A DNA stretch of 61,411 nt. It comes from an uncultured Megasphaera sp. (GTDB lineage: Bacteria; Bacillota; Negativicutes; Veillonellales; Megasphaeraceae). Shown here piece after piece: positions 44,314 through 53,728 of this stretch. The stretch is taken from the NCBI GenBank assembly GCA_934193515.1, contig CAKPVJ010000011.1:1-61411 (forward strand). Direction: 5' to 3'. The translations under genes were made by a program, and so were the position numbers. The notes below the pieces were generated by a model that saw only the letters and a list, made by a program, of their open reading frames with translations, ran no database searches and was not told the origin of the DNA. Within the stretch, counting starts at the first letter, position 1. Every line of letters starts with the position of its first letter.

Positions 44314-45189
44314 ATGAAATTGAAAAAAGTTATACTTACAGCGCTGGCCGCTATGATGGTATTGGGTGCTGCCGGCTGCGGCAGTCAGCAAAGTGACGGC
44401 GGCAAACAAGCTGCTGTCAAAGGCAGTATCACGGGATCCGGTTCATCGGCACTGTTGCCGCTGGTTAAAGACGCTGCTGAAAAATTCAAAGTCAATAATA
44501 AAGATGTAACGATTACATTAAATGCAGGCGGTTCCGGCACAGGCCTCAAACAAGTTTCTGATGGTTCTGTCGATATGGGCAACTCGGATGTACCGGCTGA
44601 AACCAAGTTGGATAAAGCAAAAGCTGAAAAATTGGTAGACCACAAGGTTTGCGTTATGACAGTTGCTACGATTGTTAACAAAGATGTTGGCGTCAAAAAC
44701 TTGACACGGCAGCAGCTGGCTGATATTTTCACAGCTAAAGTAACCAACTGGAAAGATGTAGGCGGTAAGGACATGCCGATTGTCTTAGTAACCCGCCCGA
44801 AAACATCGGGTACCAGAGCTCTCTTCAAACAATATGCAATCAATGGGGCAGAAGAAGCAGACAACAAATCGTTGGAAACAGATAACTCCGGCATCTTGAT
44901 TCAGAGCGTAGCACAAAATCCAGGCGCTATTGGCTATGTCGCACTGCCGTACCTTATCAATGACAAATCGGTAGATGCCGTAGCTATTGATGGTGTAGAA
45001 CCGTCTCTGGAAAATACATACAGCGGTACATACGGCGTATGGGGTTATGAACATATTTACACAAGCAAGGAACCAAAAGCTGCCGTTAAAGCCTTCTTGG
45101 AATACGTTACTGGCGATGAATACGGCAAACGGATTGAAGAACTTGGCTATGGCGTAAGTTCCAAAATGCAGACTAAAGAAGTTCACTAA
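44314..45189 (+). CDS. pstS: phosphate-binding lipoprotein of the Pst transporter
   Basis: A 291-residue periplasmic binding protein with signal peptide and lipobox ending GAAGC (Cys22). Phosphate-site blocks are GSGSSALLPLV (near 36), AGGSGTGLKQV, GNSDVPAET, and RPKTSGTRALF, which cap the anion with backbone and hydroxyl groups. It delivers phosphate to PstCAB. First gene of a five-gene operon, preceded by Pho-like repeats, with GGAGAGG upstream. Length is usual for the short Firmicute PstS. Confidence 0.95.
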   Translation: MKLKKVILTALAAMMVLGAAGCGSQQSDGGKQAAVKGSITGSGSSALLPLVKDAAEKFKVNNKDVTITLNAGGSGTGLKQVSDGSVDMGNSDVPAETKLDKAKAEKLVDHKVCVMTVATIVNKDVGVKNLTRQQLADIFTAKVTNWKDVGGKDMPIVLVTRPKTSGTRALFKQYAINGAEEADNKSLETDNSGILIQSVAQNPGAIGYVALPYLINDKSVDAVAIDGVEPSLENTYSGTYGVWGYEHIYTSKEPKAAVKAFLEYVTGDEYGKRIEELGYGVSSKMQTKEVH

Positions 45190-45207
45190 TCGTTGGAGGG
45201 ACAAGTA

Positions 45208-46131
45208 ATGAATGCAATCGATGCGGCGGTCATCAAAGCCCACCGTAATGAGAAAGCAGCCCGGACCTTCATTACAATATGCGGCATCGGTATGGCACTG
45301 GTGCCGTTTCTCATTGGGGCCTTTCTCTTTCTTAAAGGAACAGATACATTTTTTCAGTTTGGACACAGCATCACGGAATTCCTGTTTTCCGGTCAATGGA
45401 ATCCGAGTGATACAGCAGAAGGCGGCGGGCAAGTCGGCGCAGGCATGTACGTAGCAGGCTCACTCGTCACGTGTGCGCTGGCATTGGTTATTACGCTGCC
45501 GTTAAGCATGGCATCTGCCATTTTTATGACAGAAATTGCCACTCCGAGAACACGACGCCTTATTCAGCCGGCTATTGAATTGTTTACGGGTATTCCGTCT
45601 GTTGTTTACGGTTTTGTCGGCATGACGGTATTGATTCCGTTTTTACGCAGCATTTTTCCTATGCCCTTTGGCTTTTCTGTATTAGCGGCAGGGATTGTGC
45701 TGGCAGTCATGATTTTTCCTACGATTACGACGATGGCAGCCGATGCTATGTCCGCTGTCCCCAAAGCTTGGCGTGAAGCGTCTTTTGGCTTAGGCGCTAC
45801 ACGATGGGAAACGATTGCCCATGTCGTCCTGCCGGCTGCTAAAGGCGGCATTTTTACAGGCATTATTTTGGGCTTGGCCCGTGCTTTGGGGGAAGCGTTG
45901 GCAGTCGCTATGGTTATCGGCCAGATGAAAGTGTTCCCGACATCGCTGTTTTTACCGGCCAGCACCATGACAACGGCTATTTCTGCTGATATGGGCGGCG
46001 CCATGGAAGGCGGCGAATACAGTGCGGCCTTGTGGACGATGGCCTTGATTCTTTTCTGTTTGTCGTTCTTATTTATTTTCCTCATTCATCAGCTCAATGC
46101 AGCATGCAGTATTAAAGGAGGAAACAAGTAA
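45208..46131 (+). CDS. pstC: phosphate ABC transporter permease PstC
   Basis: A 307-residue inner-membrane subunit with about six helices. The EAA loop for contact with PstB is seen as REASFGLGATRWETIAHVVLP. The block IELFTGIPSVVYGFVGM is a family signature. ATG 45208 follows GGAGGG. It overlaps pstA by one base (TAATG), implying coupled translation. Confidence 0.95.
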   Translation: MNAIDAAVIKAHRNEKAARTFITICGIGMALVPFLIGAFLFLKGTDTFFQFGHSITEFLFSGQWNPSDTAEGGGQVGAGMYVAGSLVTCALALVITLPLSMASAIFMTEIATPRTRRLIQPAIELFTGIPSVVYGFVGMTVLIPFLRSIFPMPFGFSVLAAGIVLAVMIFPTITTMAADAMSAVPKAWREASFGLGATRWETIAHVVLPAAKGGIFTGIILGLARALGEALAVAMVIGQMKVFPTSLFLPASTMTTAISADMGGAMEGGEYSAALWTMALILFCLSFLFIFLIHQLNAACSIKGGNK

Positions 46132-47012
46132 TGATGTCTCGCGTCCAATATAAAAAGCGTATGGATCGCTTTATGACCAATATCTTTATTGGCGGTGCCG
46201 GTTTTGCCGTCATCCTCCTTATCGCATTTATTGCGTTTGTCGTCATTCAGGGATTCAGCGGCCTGACCCTATCCATGCTGTCCTTTTCCGGCAGCGGGCT
46301 GGGCAACATGTTCTTCAACACGCTGTACTTAGTATTCCTGGCTTTAATTGCCAGTACGATTACGGGGATTCCGGCAGGCATTTATTTGGCTGAATATGCT
46401 AAAAAAGGCAGAATGACCCATTGGGTCCGCATGGCCGTCGAAACGCTGGCTTCCCTGCCGTCTATCGTAGTCGGCCTGTTCGGGTATTTGGTATTCATTG
46501 TTATGACAGGCTCGCAGTGGAATTTGTTTGCCGGTTCATTGGCCGTATCCATTTTGACATTGCCATTAGTGACTTCCGTTACAGAAGATGCACTGCGCAA
46601 CTTGCCGGACAGCTACCGCAACGGTAGTTTGGGGCTGGGTGCCTCACATTGGCAGACGATTTGGAGAGTTCTCCTGCCGGCATGTTTTCCGCGGATTATG
46701 ACAGGACTGATTATGGCAGCCGGTCGTGGGTTTGGCGAAGCAGCCGCTTTGATGTTTACAGCCGGCATGTCTACGGATATTGATTGGGAAAACTGGGATA
46801 TTACGGCGTCTTCCTGCCCGCTGAATCCATTTCGTCCCGGTGAAACGCTGGCGCTTCACATTTGGGCTCTTCGTACAGAAGCACTGCATGCCGATGCAGC
46901 GCAGCAGGCAGCAGCCTCTTCGGCTATTTTGATGATTCTCGTCGTAGCGTTTAGTTTAGCTGCACGGTATTTGAGCTACCGTATTGATAAGAAAATGGGA
47001 GGTAACAGATAA
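46131..47012 (+). CDS. pstA: phosphate ABC transporter permease PstA
   Basis: A 293-residue partner permease. The signature VETLASLPSIVVGLFGYLVF and the EAA loop YRNGSLGLGASHWQTIWRVL are clear. It follows pstC by TAATG overlap and is overlapped in the same way by pstB. Six membrane segments are expected, the last ending just before the basic C-terminus. Confidence 0.95.
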   Translation: MMSRVQYKKRMDRFMTNIFIGGAGFAVILLIAFIAFVVIQGFSGLTLSMLSFSGSGLGNMFFNTLYLVFLALIASTITGIPAGIYLAEYAKKGRMTHWVRMAVETLASLPSIVVGLFGYLVFIVMTGSQWNLFAGSLAVSILTLPLVTSVTEDALRNLPDSYRNGSLGLGASHWQTIWRVLLPACFPRIMTGLIMAAGRGFGEAAALMFTAGMSTDIDWENWDITASSCPLNPFRPGETLALHIWALRTEALHADAAQQAAASSAILMILVVAFSLAARYLSYRIDKKMGGNR

Positions 47013-47869
47013 TGGCTGAAATGACAACGACGTTGGCCGGTTTGGGGGCCGTATCTGCAAAAAAGGAGAAAACAGCGGATGCTGTAAAGGTGAATGCGAT
47101 GGAAGATACAAAAAATATAGAATACACGTTTGATGTTTCCAACATGGATTTGTTCTATGATAAAGTACAGGCTTTGAAAAACATCAATTTAAAAATAAAA
47201 AAACATGAAATCACCGCATTAATCGGTCCGTCAGGCTGCGGCAAATCGACCTTTTTAAAGACGCTGAACCGCATGAATGACTGGGTAGAAGGATGCCGTG
47301 TCAGTGGCAAAATTCTTTTTGAAGGCAAAGATATATTTAAAGAAGTAGATCCGTTGGCACTGCGGTACCGTGTCGGCATGGTATTTCAGCAGCCTACACC
47401 GTTCCCTAAGAGCGTATTTGAAAACGTTGCCTACGGCCCGCGGATTCAGGGTATTTCCAATAAAAAACAATTGGAAGAAATTGTAGAAAAAAGTTTGCGT
47501 CAAGCCGCTTGCTGGGATGAAATGAAAGACCGCCTGAATAAAAGCGCGTTAGGTCTTTCCGGCGGTCAGCAGCAGCGGTTGTGCATTGCCAGAACATTGG
47601 CTGCTAATCCGTCCGTTATTTTGATGGATGAACCGACATCGGCCTTGGACCCGATTTCTACACAGAAAATTGAAGACCTGGCATTAGAGCTTAAAGACAA
47701 TTATACGATTGTTATTGTAACGCACAGCATGCAGCAAGCACGCCGCATTTCTGACAAGACAGCCTTTTTCTTGTTAGGTGAATTGATTGAATACAATAAT
47801 ACTGTAGATATGTTTACCAATCCGTCGAATCCCAAAACGGAAGAATATATTACCGGCCGGTTTGGCTAA
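47012..47869 (+). CDS. pstB: phosphate ABC transporter ATPase PstB
   Basis: A 285-residue ABC ATPase. Walker A is GPSGCGKSTFLKTLNR (near 72), the PstB-type helix NDWVEGCRVSG follows, the signature is LSGGQQQRLCIARTLA, and Walker B is SVILMDEPTSALDP. The protein has about 35 extra residues at the N-terminus before the usual start region; the ATG at 47012 has AGGAGG-like GGGAGG upstream, so the extension appears real. An internal ATG at 47099 would give a normal length. Confidence 0.95.
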   Translation: MAEMTTTLAGLGAVSAKKEKTADAVKVNAMEDTKNIEYTFDVSNMDLFYDKVQALKNINLKIKKHEITALIGPSGCGKSTFLKTLNRMNDWVEGCRVSGKILFEGKDIFKEVDPLALRYRVGMVFQQPTPFPKSVFENVAYGPRIQGISNKKQLEEIVEKSLRQAACWDEMKDRLNKSALGLSGGQQQRLCIARTLAANPSVILMDEPTSALDPISTQKIEDLALELKDNYTIVIVTHSMQQARRISDKTAFFLLGELIEYNNTVDMFTNPSNPKTEEYITGRFG

Positions 47870-47890
47870 TAGAGGAGGCCTGCAGCAACG

Positions 47891-48538
47891 ATGTTAAGCA
47901 ATTATGAAAAGGCCATTGCAGAATTAAATAAAGATGTAACGACCTTAGGAATTAAAATAGAAGCAGCTATTGAAAAGTCTTGGAAAGCCTTGGAAAATTT
48001 AGATGTAGAGCTGGCTGATACTGTATACAAAGGCGATGATGAAATAGATAGTCTCGTCAAAGAATGCATGCGCAAGGATTTCAACATCAGCATGCTCCAA
48101 AGTCCGGCAGCTTCGGATTGGCGCAGTCTGATGGCTACATTGAAAATTTTGTCTGACTTGGAACGCATTGCAGATCATTGTGCAGATATCTGCCATTATG
48201 TAATGCATTTGGAAAAAACGCATCACAATGTGCCGATTCCTGACGGGCTGAAAGAAATGTACGGTGTCATGTCTTCCATGGTAAGTGACGTCCTTGATTT
48301 TTATCAAGGAGAAGACAGTACACAAGCTGAATTGATGAAAGATAAAGATGATATTGTCGATATGTCCTTTAATCATCTGATGGAAGTCATTTCCCAGAAA
48401 ATTACGGCTCATCCTGAAAATTCCCGCGATTATATTGCCTTTGTGCTGGTTGTCAAATATATAGAACGTATGGCAGATCATGCCAATAATATTGCAGAAT
48501 GGATTATTTATCGCGAAAAAAACGAAATCAATATCTAA
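47891..48538 (+). CDS. phoU: phosphate transport regulator PhoU
   Basis: A 215-residue all-helical protein with two PhoU repeats. Each has the metal-binding type E/DxxxD pattern, seen in LSDLERIADHCADIC and VVKYIERMADHANNI. In related bacteria PhoU links Pst to the PhoR kinase so that the regulon shuts off when phosphate is plentiful. It ends the pst operon, followed by a terminator. Confidence 0.95.
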   Translation: MLSNYEKAIAELNKDVTTLGIKIEAAIEKSWKALENLDVELADTVYKGDDEIDSLVKECMRKDFNISMLQSPAASDWRSLMATLKILSDLERIADHCADICHYVMHLEKTHHNVPIPDGLKEMYGVMSSMVSDVLDFYQGEDSTQAELMKDKDDIVDMSFNHLMEVISQKITAHPENSRDYIAFVLVVKYIERMADHANNIAEWIIYREKNEINI

Positions 48539-48561
48539 CCTCTCTTTATATATCCCCTGTA

Positions 48562-48602
48562 AACAGCTTGACGGCTGTGTCTCGTCGTCAGGCTGTTTTT
48601 TA
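48562..48602 (+). terminator. terminator after phoU
   Basis: 12-base stem 48562-48573 / 48586-48597 with one G-U and a T run. Confidence 0.8.
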
Positions 48603-48653
48603 TGGTATAATATATACAAAATAAGCCGCGTCCGGCTTTAGGAGGGTATATAC

Positions 48654-49253
48654 ATGGGATTGTTTGAAAATTTTTTTAGTAAAGAAATGAATCAGACGCG
48701 CAGTGAAAAAATGTATGATGACGCGCTGCAGTTGTTTAATTCTGCTGCGCTGCAAAATCAAACACTGCCGCCGTCACTCAAAGAAAAAATAGAAGCCGGC
48801 GAAGACTGTGATGTCGTCAGCGGAGCATCCGGGCGGTTTGGACATGATATTACGAATCCCATTCCGGTAAATGGGCCCTTTGGCGAATTAACCTATTTAT
48901 CACGGCTGCGGCTGCGAAGCACCGGTTCGATGGTATTTTTTCATAAAATAAAGACGATTGGTTTGATTGACATGTTTGAATTGGTAAATGTGAGCGGAAA
49001 ATTTGTCGATTATTTGTATGTAGATATGTACCATCCGCGGGCGACGCGGCTGTATCCGGATAAGTATACGTTAGAACGAGAAGCTGTTTTTCCGCGCGGC
49101 GTGACGACGACTGTCCCAGATTTTCCCAATGGCCTGTATAAATATATTAAAAGAGAAGCGAAACAGCGGTTAGGCGTAGATGTAGCGGAAAAAGAATGTA
49201 AATGCATCAATATAGAGCAGGCAAAACAGTCTATCGCTGCGATGGGAAAATAG
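48654..49253 (+). CDS. conserved protein of unknown function
   Basis: A 199-residue soluble protein that I do not recognise. The middle is highly patterned and may be the functional core: GRFGHDITNPIPVNGPFGELTY (split as GRFGHDITNPIP and VNGPFGE), LRLRSTGSMVFFHK, and MFELVNVSGKFVDYLYVD. Tyr and Gly density and the NPIPVNG block suggest a conserved fold. Cys-poor C-terminus has one CKC pair. No signal peptide or membrane segment. AGGAGGG precedes the ATG; it has its own terminator. No function can be assigned. Confidence 0.75.
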   Translation: MGLFENFFSKEMNQTRSEKMYDDALQLFNSAALQNQTLPPSLKEKIEAGEDCDVVSGASGRFGHDITNPIPVNGPFGELTYLSRLRLRSTGSMVFFHKIKTIGLIDMFELVNVSGKFVDYLYVDMYHPRATRLYPDKYTLEREAVFPRGVTTTVPDFPNGLYKYIKREAKQRLGVDVAEKECKCINIEQAKQSIAAMGK

Positions 49254-49263
49254 AGAAAAAAGC

Positions 49264-49297
49264 ATTGCAGTTCTTTAATAAAGGTGCAATTTTTTTA
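49264..49297 (+). terminator. weak terminator after the 48654 gene
   Basis: ATTGCA (49264-49269) pairs with TGCAAT (49285-49290), with A and T tracts extending the stem. Confidence 0.45.
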
Positions 49298-49406
49298 CAG
49301 TATCTATGACATTTTTTTAGCATTGTGTGGTATAATAGCAAGCAGCATTCAGCATGCCGTGTTGAATACACAGCAGGTTATTATATTTAGGAGGGAAAGA
49401 CATACT

Positions 49407-49637
49407 ATGAGAGAATTACCAAAAGCTAATGAAATTTGGCATCATTTCAAAAACAAGACGTATCAAATTATTACGATTGCAGAACATACAGAAACAGGCG
49501 AAAAATTTGTCATTTATAAAGCCTTGGAAGATACGATGAAAACGTATGCGCGTCCGCTGAAAGATTTTATGAGTGAAGTCGACAAGGCAAAATACCCCCG
49601 TGCAGAACAAACCTATCGGTTTGAAAAAGTAAAATAA
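49407..49637 (+). CDS. DUF1653 domain protein
   Basis: A 76-residue soluble protein. The pattern WHHFKNKTYQIITIAEHTETGE with VIYKALEDT and the terminal YRFEKV is that of DUF1653, a small beta-rich family with an N-terminal 'yhHFKGn.Y' strand. Its role is not established. Several in-frame ATGs precede it, but ATG 49407 has AGGAGGG eight bases before it. TATAAT at 49331-49336 is a likely -10 box. Monocistronic. Confidence 0.88.
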   Translation: MRELPKANEIWHHFKNKTYQIITIAEHTETGEKFVIYKALEDTMKTYARPLKDFMSEVDKAKYPRAEQTYRFEKVK

Positions 49638-49680
49638 GCAGGACACCTTCAGTTAAGGACATGTCATATATCCTGGCTGC

Positions 49681-49718
49681 AAAAATCGGACCCAGTATGT
49701 ACTGGATCCGATTTTTTT
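49681..49718. terminator. terminator after the DUF1653 gene
   Basis: 17-base arms 49681-49697 / 49700-49716 with one mismatch, then T run. Confidence 0.75.
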
Positions 49719-49766
49719 GATGCCGCGTTTGCAGGCGATGATTGAGCCGGCAGCCGCGTCGTATAC

Positions 49767-49819
49767 AAAAAAACTGCAAGAGAATAAGAAAATGCAATTC
49801 CTTCTCTTGCAGTTTTTTT
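49767..49819. terminator. bidirectional terminator
   Basis: Perfect 18-base inverted repeat 49767-49784 / 49802-49819 with A and T tracts; serves the minus-strand DUF1858 gene. Confidence 0.85.
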
Positions 49820-49828
49820 AATAAGAAA

Positions 49829-50038
49829 TTAGTCTTCTTTATCAGCAATGCAGTCATTGATGTCTGCAATCAGTGCATCTACATCAATGCCGTGTGCACC
49901 GGCACCTTCGCCGATTGTTTCAAAATGAGCGGCCATGCAGCCTACACAGCCCAGACCATACTGCTGGAAAATTTCAATGATTTGCGGATATTTTTGAACT
50001 GCTGCGATAATACCCGTATCTTTTGTAATTACTGCCAT
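49829..50038 (-). CDS. DUF1858 domain protein
   Basis: A 69-residue protein of the short DUF1858 family, often fused to or beside hybrid-cluster or disulfide-reducing proteins. The signature is VQKYPQIIEIFQQYGLGC followed by VGC, so a CxxC pair is present (redox or iron-binding is plausible, not proven). A helical C-terminal half (VDALIADINDCIADKED) follows. AGGAGG lies seven bases before the ATG at 50038. It is alone on the minus strand. Confidence 0.88.
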   Translation of the reverse strand: MAVITKDTGIIAAVQKYPQIIEIFQQYGLGCVGCMAAHFETIGEGAGAHGIDVDALIADINDCIADKED

Positions 50039-50062
50039 GAGATATCCTCCTCGTAGATTCAT

Positions 50063-50546
50063 TTCCGTACGTTTTGAAAGAACTTCCGGATTGCATTTAT
50101 TATACCATATTTTTACGTATTTGTATGAATTTATTTAGAATGAGATGAAAACATAGATATAAATGCATGCATAATGCTGACTCATACCTTTGTAGAATAT
50201 AAAGAAAATATATATGAAAAATTGATAAAAACAAGTCAGTGCGGATAAATACTGTTTTTGATAAATAGGGTTGGAATCTAAGTATTCTGGTGTAAATATC
50301 TAAACATTTTAAGCATGGAGAATATGATTAATGATAAAAAAGAATAAATAAAAAACTTCATTGCGATAATTGAATAGAATATTGCTTTATTCGTAAAATG
50401 CATTATAATAATAACAAAGGTTGTTCTTTACACTACTAAATTAAAGAAAGGAGTCTAAATAAGAACCCCCTTGGTGTATGAAGGGGAAATGAATCGTGGT
50501 ATGTGAATAAGGGTATTGTAGTAAAAAGAAAGGGTGAATGTAGATT
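50063..50546. other. AT-rich intergenic and leader region before lactate permease
   Basis: No gene is visible in 484 bases. Near its right end lie the permease promoter (50382-50409) and a leader of about 130 bases with a small hairpin CCCCTT/AAGGGG (50467-50472 / 50481-50486). The 5' half is very AT-rich with no clear motif. Confidence 0.6.
50382..50409 (+). promoter_or_regulatory. promoter of the lactate permease gene
   Basis: TTGCTT (50382-50387) and TATAAT (50404-50409) with a 16-base spacer. Confidence 0.65.
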
Positions 50547-52163
50547 ATGGACGTATTACTTGCGGTATTGCCGCTCCTTTGGTTGATTGTAGGATTGGCT
50601 ATTTTAAAAGTGCCGGCTTGGAAAGCCTGCTTGATTGCAGCTATTATTTCATTTATCGTTGCTATCGTTCCGTTTGGCAAAGAATCGGGCATTATGCTCT
50701 CCGGGGCGTTGGAAGGCGTTGCCTTGGCAATTTGGCCGATTTTGCTGGTTATCACATCGGCTATTTTTACGTATAACTTGGTAGTACATACCAAAGCAAT
50801 GGAAACTATCAAAACGATTTTGACTTCTGTAAGCTCGGATATGCGTATTTTGTCCCTGCTCTTAGCTTGGGGCTTTGGCGCATTCATGGAAGGCATGGCT
50901 GGTTTTGGTACTGCTGTTGCTATTCCGGCAGCGATGATGGTCGGTCTTGGCTTCCATCCGCTGAAATCTATCCTGGCTTGTTTGGTTGCCAACTCCGTAC
51001 CGACAACATTCGGTTCGATTGCTATCCCGACGACGACATTGGCTTCCTTGACGGGTTTGGATTCTGTGCATTTAGGTCAATTCATTGCTATTCAGCTGTT
51101 CATTTTGAACACAGTCAGCCCGTTCTTCGTTGTTATGATTATGGGCGGCGGTCCGAAAGCACTTAAAGGTGTATTCATTCCTACTTTAATTTCCGGGTTG
51201 GCATTGTCTTTACCGGAATTGGGCATCAACATGGCAATGGGTCCGGAATTGTCCGTTATCGTTCCGTCCATCATCATCATGGGTGCGATTGCTGTATGTG
51301 CTAAAGTATTCCCGGCAAATGATCCGGAATACAAAGTAGACGCAGAAGTTCGTAAAGTTCCGACGGGCGAAGCCATTACAGCTATGATGCCGTTTATCTT
51401 GATTTTCGTATTGTTAATTGTTACATCTAAACTGATTCCGGCTATTAACGCACCGCTTGCTTCCATCAAGACATCCATTCCTATTTACATGGGTGAAGGT
51501 GCTAAACCGTACACATTCGTTTGGATTGCAACACCTGGCATTATGATTTTCCTTTCCGCATTTATTGGCGGTGCTGTCCAGAAGACCGGCTTGGGTGAAA
51601 TGCTTGGTGTATTAGGCAATACATTCAAAGGCTTGAAATTTACGTATATTACCATCATCGCCGTTGTTGTTACGGCTAAATTGATGACGTACAGCGGTAT
51701 GACAGCTACGATTGCAAACGCGCTTGTTGCTGCAACGGGTTCGTTCTATCCGGCATTTGCTCCGTTGGTTGGTGCGTTGGGTGCCTTTATTACGGGTTCC
51801 GGTACTAATGCGAATGTCCTCTTTGGGCCGCTGCAGACTGCAGCTGCAACACAGATGGCAGCAACGGGTATGACTTCGTATGACAGCGGGCTCTTGTCCT
51901 TGTGGCTGGCAGCTACTAACTCCGGCGGCGCAGGCATTGGCAAAATGTTCTCCCCGCAGAGTATTGCTATCGGCGTAGGCGCTGTTGCCCCGGCTCTGGA
52001 AGCATATATTAGTGCCAATAAAGTTGATGAAGGCAAAGCAAAAGAACTGCGTGACAGCATTCTTCCCAGCACGATTATGAAGAACGTAGCAGGTTACTTC
52101 ATTCTCTTTATTGTAGTAGCTGGTGCTGTATGCTTTATCGGTCAAAGCATTTTCCTTCACTAG
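50547..52163 (+). CDS. lctP: L-lactate permease (LldP/LctP family)
   Basis: A 538-residue multi-pass transporter of the lactate permease family, probably importing lactate with protons. Family blocks are FGAFMEGMAGFGTAVAIPAAM, LVANSVPTTFGSIAIP, MTYSGMTATIANALV and GALGAFITGSGTNANVLFG. About 12-14 membrane segments are expected. The start lies 12 bases after AAAGGGTG, a longish spacing. Its position 3-5 kb before LarA and a flavin lactate dehydrogenase points to lactate use for fermentation. Glycolate is an alternative substrate in the family. Confidence 0.92.
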   Translation: MDVLLAVLPLLWLIVGLAILKVPAWKACLIAAIISFIVAIVPFGKESGIMLSGALEGVALAIWPILLVITSAIFTYNLVVHTKAMETIKTILTSVSSDMRILSLLLAWGFGAFMEGMAGFGTAVAIPAAMMVGLGFHPLKSILACLVANSVPTTFGSIAIPTTTLASLTGLDSVHLGQFIAIQLFILNTVSPFFVVMIMGGGPKALKGVFIPTLISGLALSLPELGINMAMGPELSVIVPSIIIMGAIAVCAKVFPANDPEYKVDAEVRKVPTGEAITAMMPFILIFVLLIVTSKLIPAINAPLASIKTSIPIYMGEGAKPYTFVWIATPGIMIFLSAFIGGAVQKTGLGEMLGVLGNTFKGLKFTYITIIAVVVTAKLMTYSGMTATIANALVAATGSFYPAFAPLVGALGAFITGSGTNANVLFGPLQTAAATQMAATGMTSYDSGLLSLWLAATNSGGAGIGKMFSPQSIAIGVGAVAPALEAYISANKVDEGKAKELRDSILPSTIMKNVAGYFILFIVVAGAVCFIGQSIFLH

Positions 52164-52577
52164 GAATAATTACATAGTAATTGATACCCCCTGTATTGGC
52201 ATAAAGCTGATACAGGGGATTTTTTTGATTGAAACCGGTATATTGTGTCAAAAGACAGTGTTAAGGAGAGAATGCAATGTAAAGAAAACGATGTAGATAT
52301 ATAGGAGAAAAAATAAAACATGTCAGTATGATGCGAAAATATATAATTGGGGAATGGAGATGCAGGTACGGCGGCTTAGAGTGATGCGCAGCAGAGGCAG
52401 AAAGCGGAGTATCGCATGAAGTGTTTCATTATCATGCACGGTTCTTTTTCTTTAATTTAGATGGTAAAGAAGATATTTTCGTTTTATAACAGGACTACTA
52501 TACCCTAAAAAGGGCAAGCAAAAAGGGCTTGTCGCTTTGTGCGACAGCCCTGTTGCTTTATATGGTGAAGAACCTTT
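52164..52577. other. intergenic region between permease and YitT genes
   Basis: Holds the permease terminator (CCCCTGTA 52188-52195 / TACAGGGG 52211-52218, then seven T) and the palindrome at 52521. No convincing gene; a 19-codon basic frame at 52360 was considered and rejected. Confidence 0.6.
52521..52552 (-). repeat. palindrome subtype B; terminator of the YitT gene
   Basis: Minus strand reads GGGCTGTCGC, loop ACAAA, GCGACAAGCCC, then five T. Nearly the same as the element at 38033 and with the same core as the diverged copy at 7088. It follows the minus-strand YitT gene. Confidence 0.8.
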
Positions 52578-53516
52578 TTATTTAATTTCCGGAGGCATTG
52601 CTTTGCGCGTATGGGGCATGGCCAATGAATCGCCGGGATAGGTATGGTATTTGACTGATGGGGCGGTAAATCCGCGGCCGACAACTTCTGACGCATCACT
52701 GATAATCATGAAAGCTCCTGGGTCAATCTTGTTGACGATTTCTTTGACTTTGGCGATTTCAGTCAGCTTAATCGCTGCGTAAATAATGCGCTTGTCCTGC
52801 ATGGTATACGCGCCCTGCCCATAAAAGTACGTAGCGCCGTGGCCGACATAACGCATAATTAAATGCGCAATATCATCTGAACGATTGGAAATAATAAATA
52901 CGGATTTGCGCTGTTTCAGGCCGATAACGACTTTATTGGTAATGAAAGCCGTAATATACGAACCAATAAACGTCAAAACAGCCATTTCCAGTGAAAACAT
53001 GTAGGCTGCCGCTGCCAAGATAATCGAATTGATAGCCATGACAACATTGCCCATTTCCAGTGAATAATATTTTTTGACGATAGCGCCGACGACATCCAGC
53101 CCGCCGCTGTTGCCGTTATATTTATATAAAATACCAAAACCCAGACCGGATACTAAGCCGCCTGTGATACAGGAAATCATGGGGTCCTTGATGAGATTCC
53201 AATCGGACATAAAGGCTGTCCCGTCAACTAACGCTGAAAATAATACCGTACCGACGATGCTTAGAACCGTATATTGCCGTCCCATGTATTTATAACAGGC
53301 AATCATAATTGGAATATTCAGGACAAAAATGCCAATGCCGATAGGAAATCCTGTCGCAAAATACGCCATAATAGCGATGCCGCCAATGCCGCTGCTCAGC
53401 AAGTGATGGGGAACAAAAAAGGCATTCATGCCAATCGCGACAATCAGGCCGCCGATAAGCGAGGCGATATACGGGATGGAGAATTTCTTTAACGATGTTT
53501 TTTGATTTGATTTCAT
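52578..53516 (-). CDS. YitT family membrane protein (DUF161 + DUF2179)
   Basis: A 312-residue membrane protein. About six helices form the YitT/DUF161 part; the block NGNSGGLDVVGAIVKKY is characteristic. The C-terminal 100 residues are the cytoplasmic DUF2179 domain (QKRKSVFIISNRSDDIAHL, KVKEIVNKIDPGAFMII). The family's function is not established; transport has been proposed in some members. AGGAG lies nine bases before the ATG. Single gene. Confidence 0.88.
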   Translation of the reverse strand: MKSNQKTSLKKFSIPYIASLIGGLIVAIGMNAFFVPHHLLSSGIGGIAIMAYFATGFPIGIGIFVLNIPIMIACYKYMGRQYTVLSIVGTVLFSALVDGTAFMSDWNLIKDPMISCITGGLVSGLGFGILYKYNGNSGGLDVVGAIVKKYYSLEMGNVVMAINSIILAAAAYMFSLEMAVLTFIGSYITAFITNKVVIGLKQRKSVFIISNRSDDIAHLIMRYVGHGATYFYGQGAYTMQDKRIIYAAIKLTEIAKVKEIVNKIDPGAFMIISDASEVVGRGFTAPSVKYHTYPGDSLAMPHTRKAMPPEIK

Positions 53517-53728
53517 ATTTCTTTGCTCCTACGGTGTACAGAAACAATTGTAAAATAAAAGAAAAAACGGTATAATTTAAATTGGCACAATGGTATCTAT
53601 GTGCAGTGAGACAGGATACTAAGCAGAGAAAACTATGCGCTGTATCCTAGTTGTTTCATCATTATAACATAAGCAAAATTTAATTCAATATAGAAGTATA
53701 TATTTTGTATTTAGGATGGGGATGCAGT

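Noticed and set aside
52360..52419. 19-codon basic peptide after GGGGAATGGAG
   Set aside because: Spacing to the start is too short, and nothing else supports translation.
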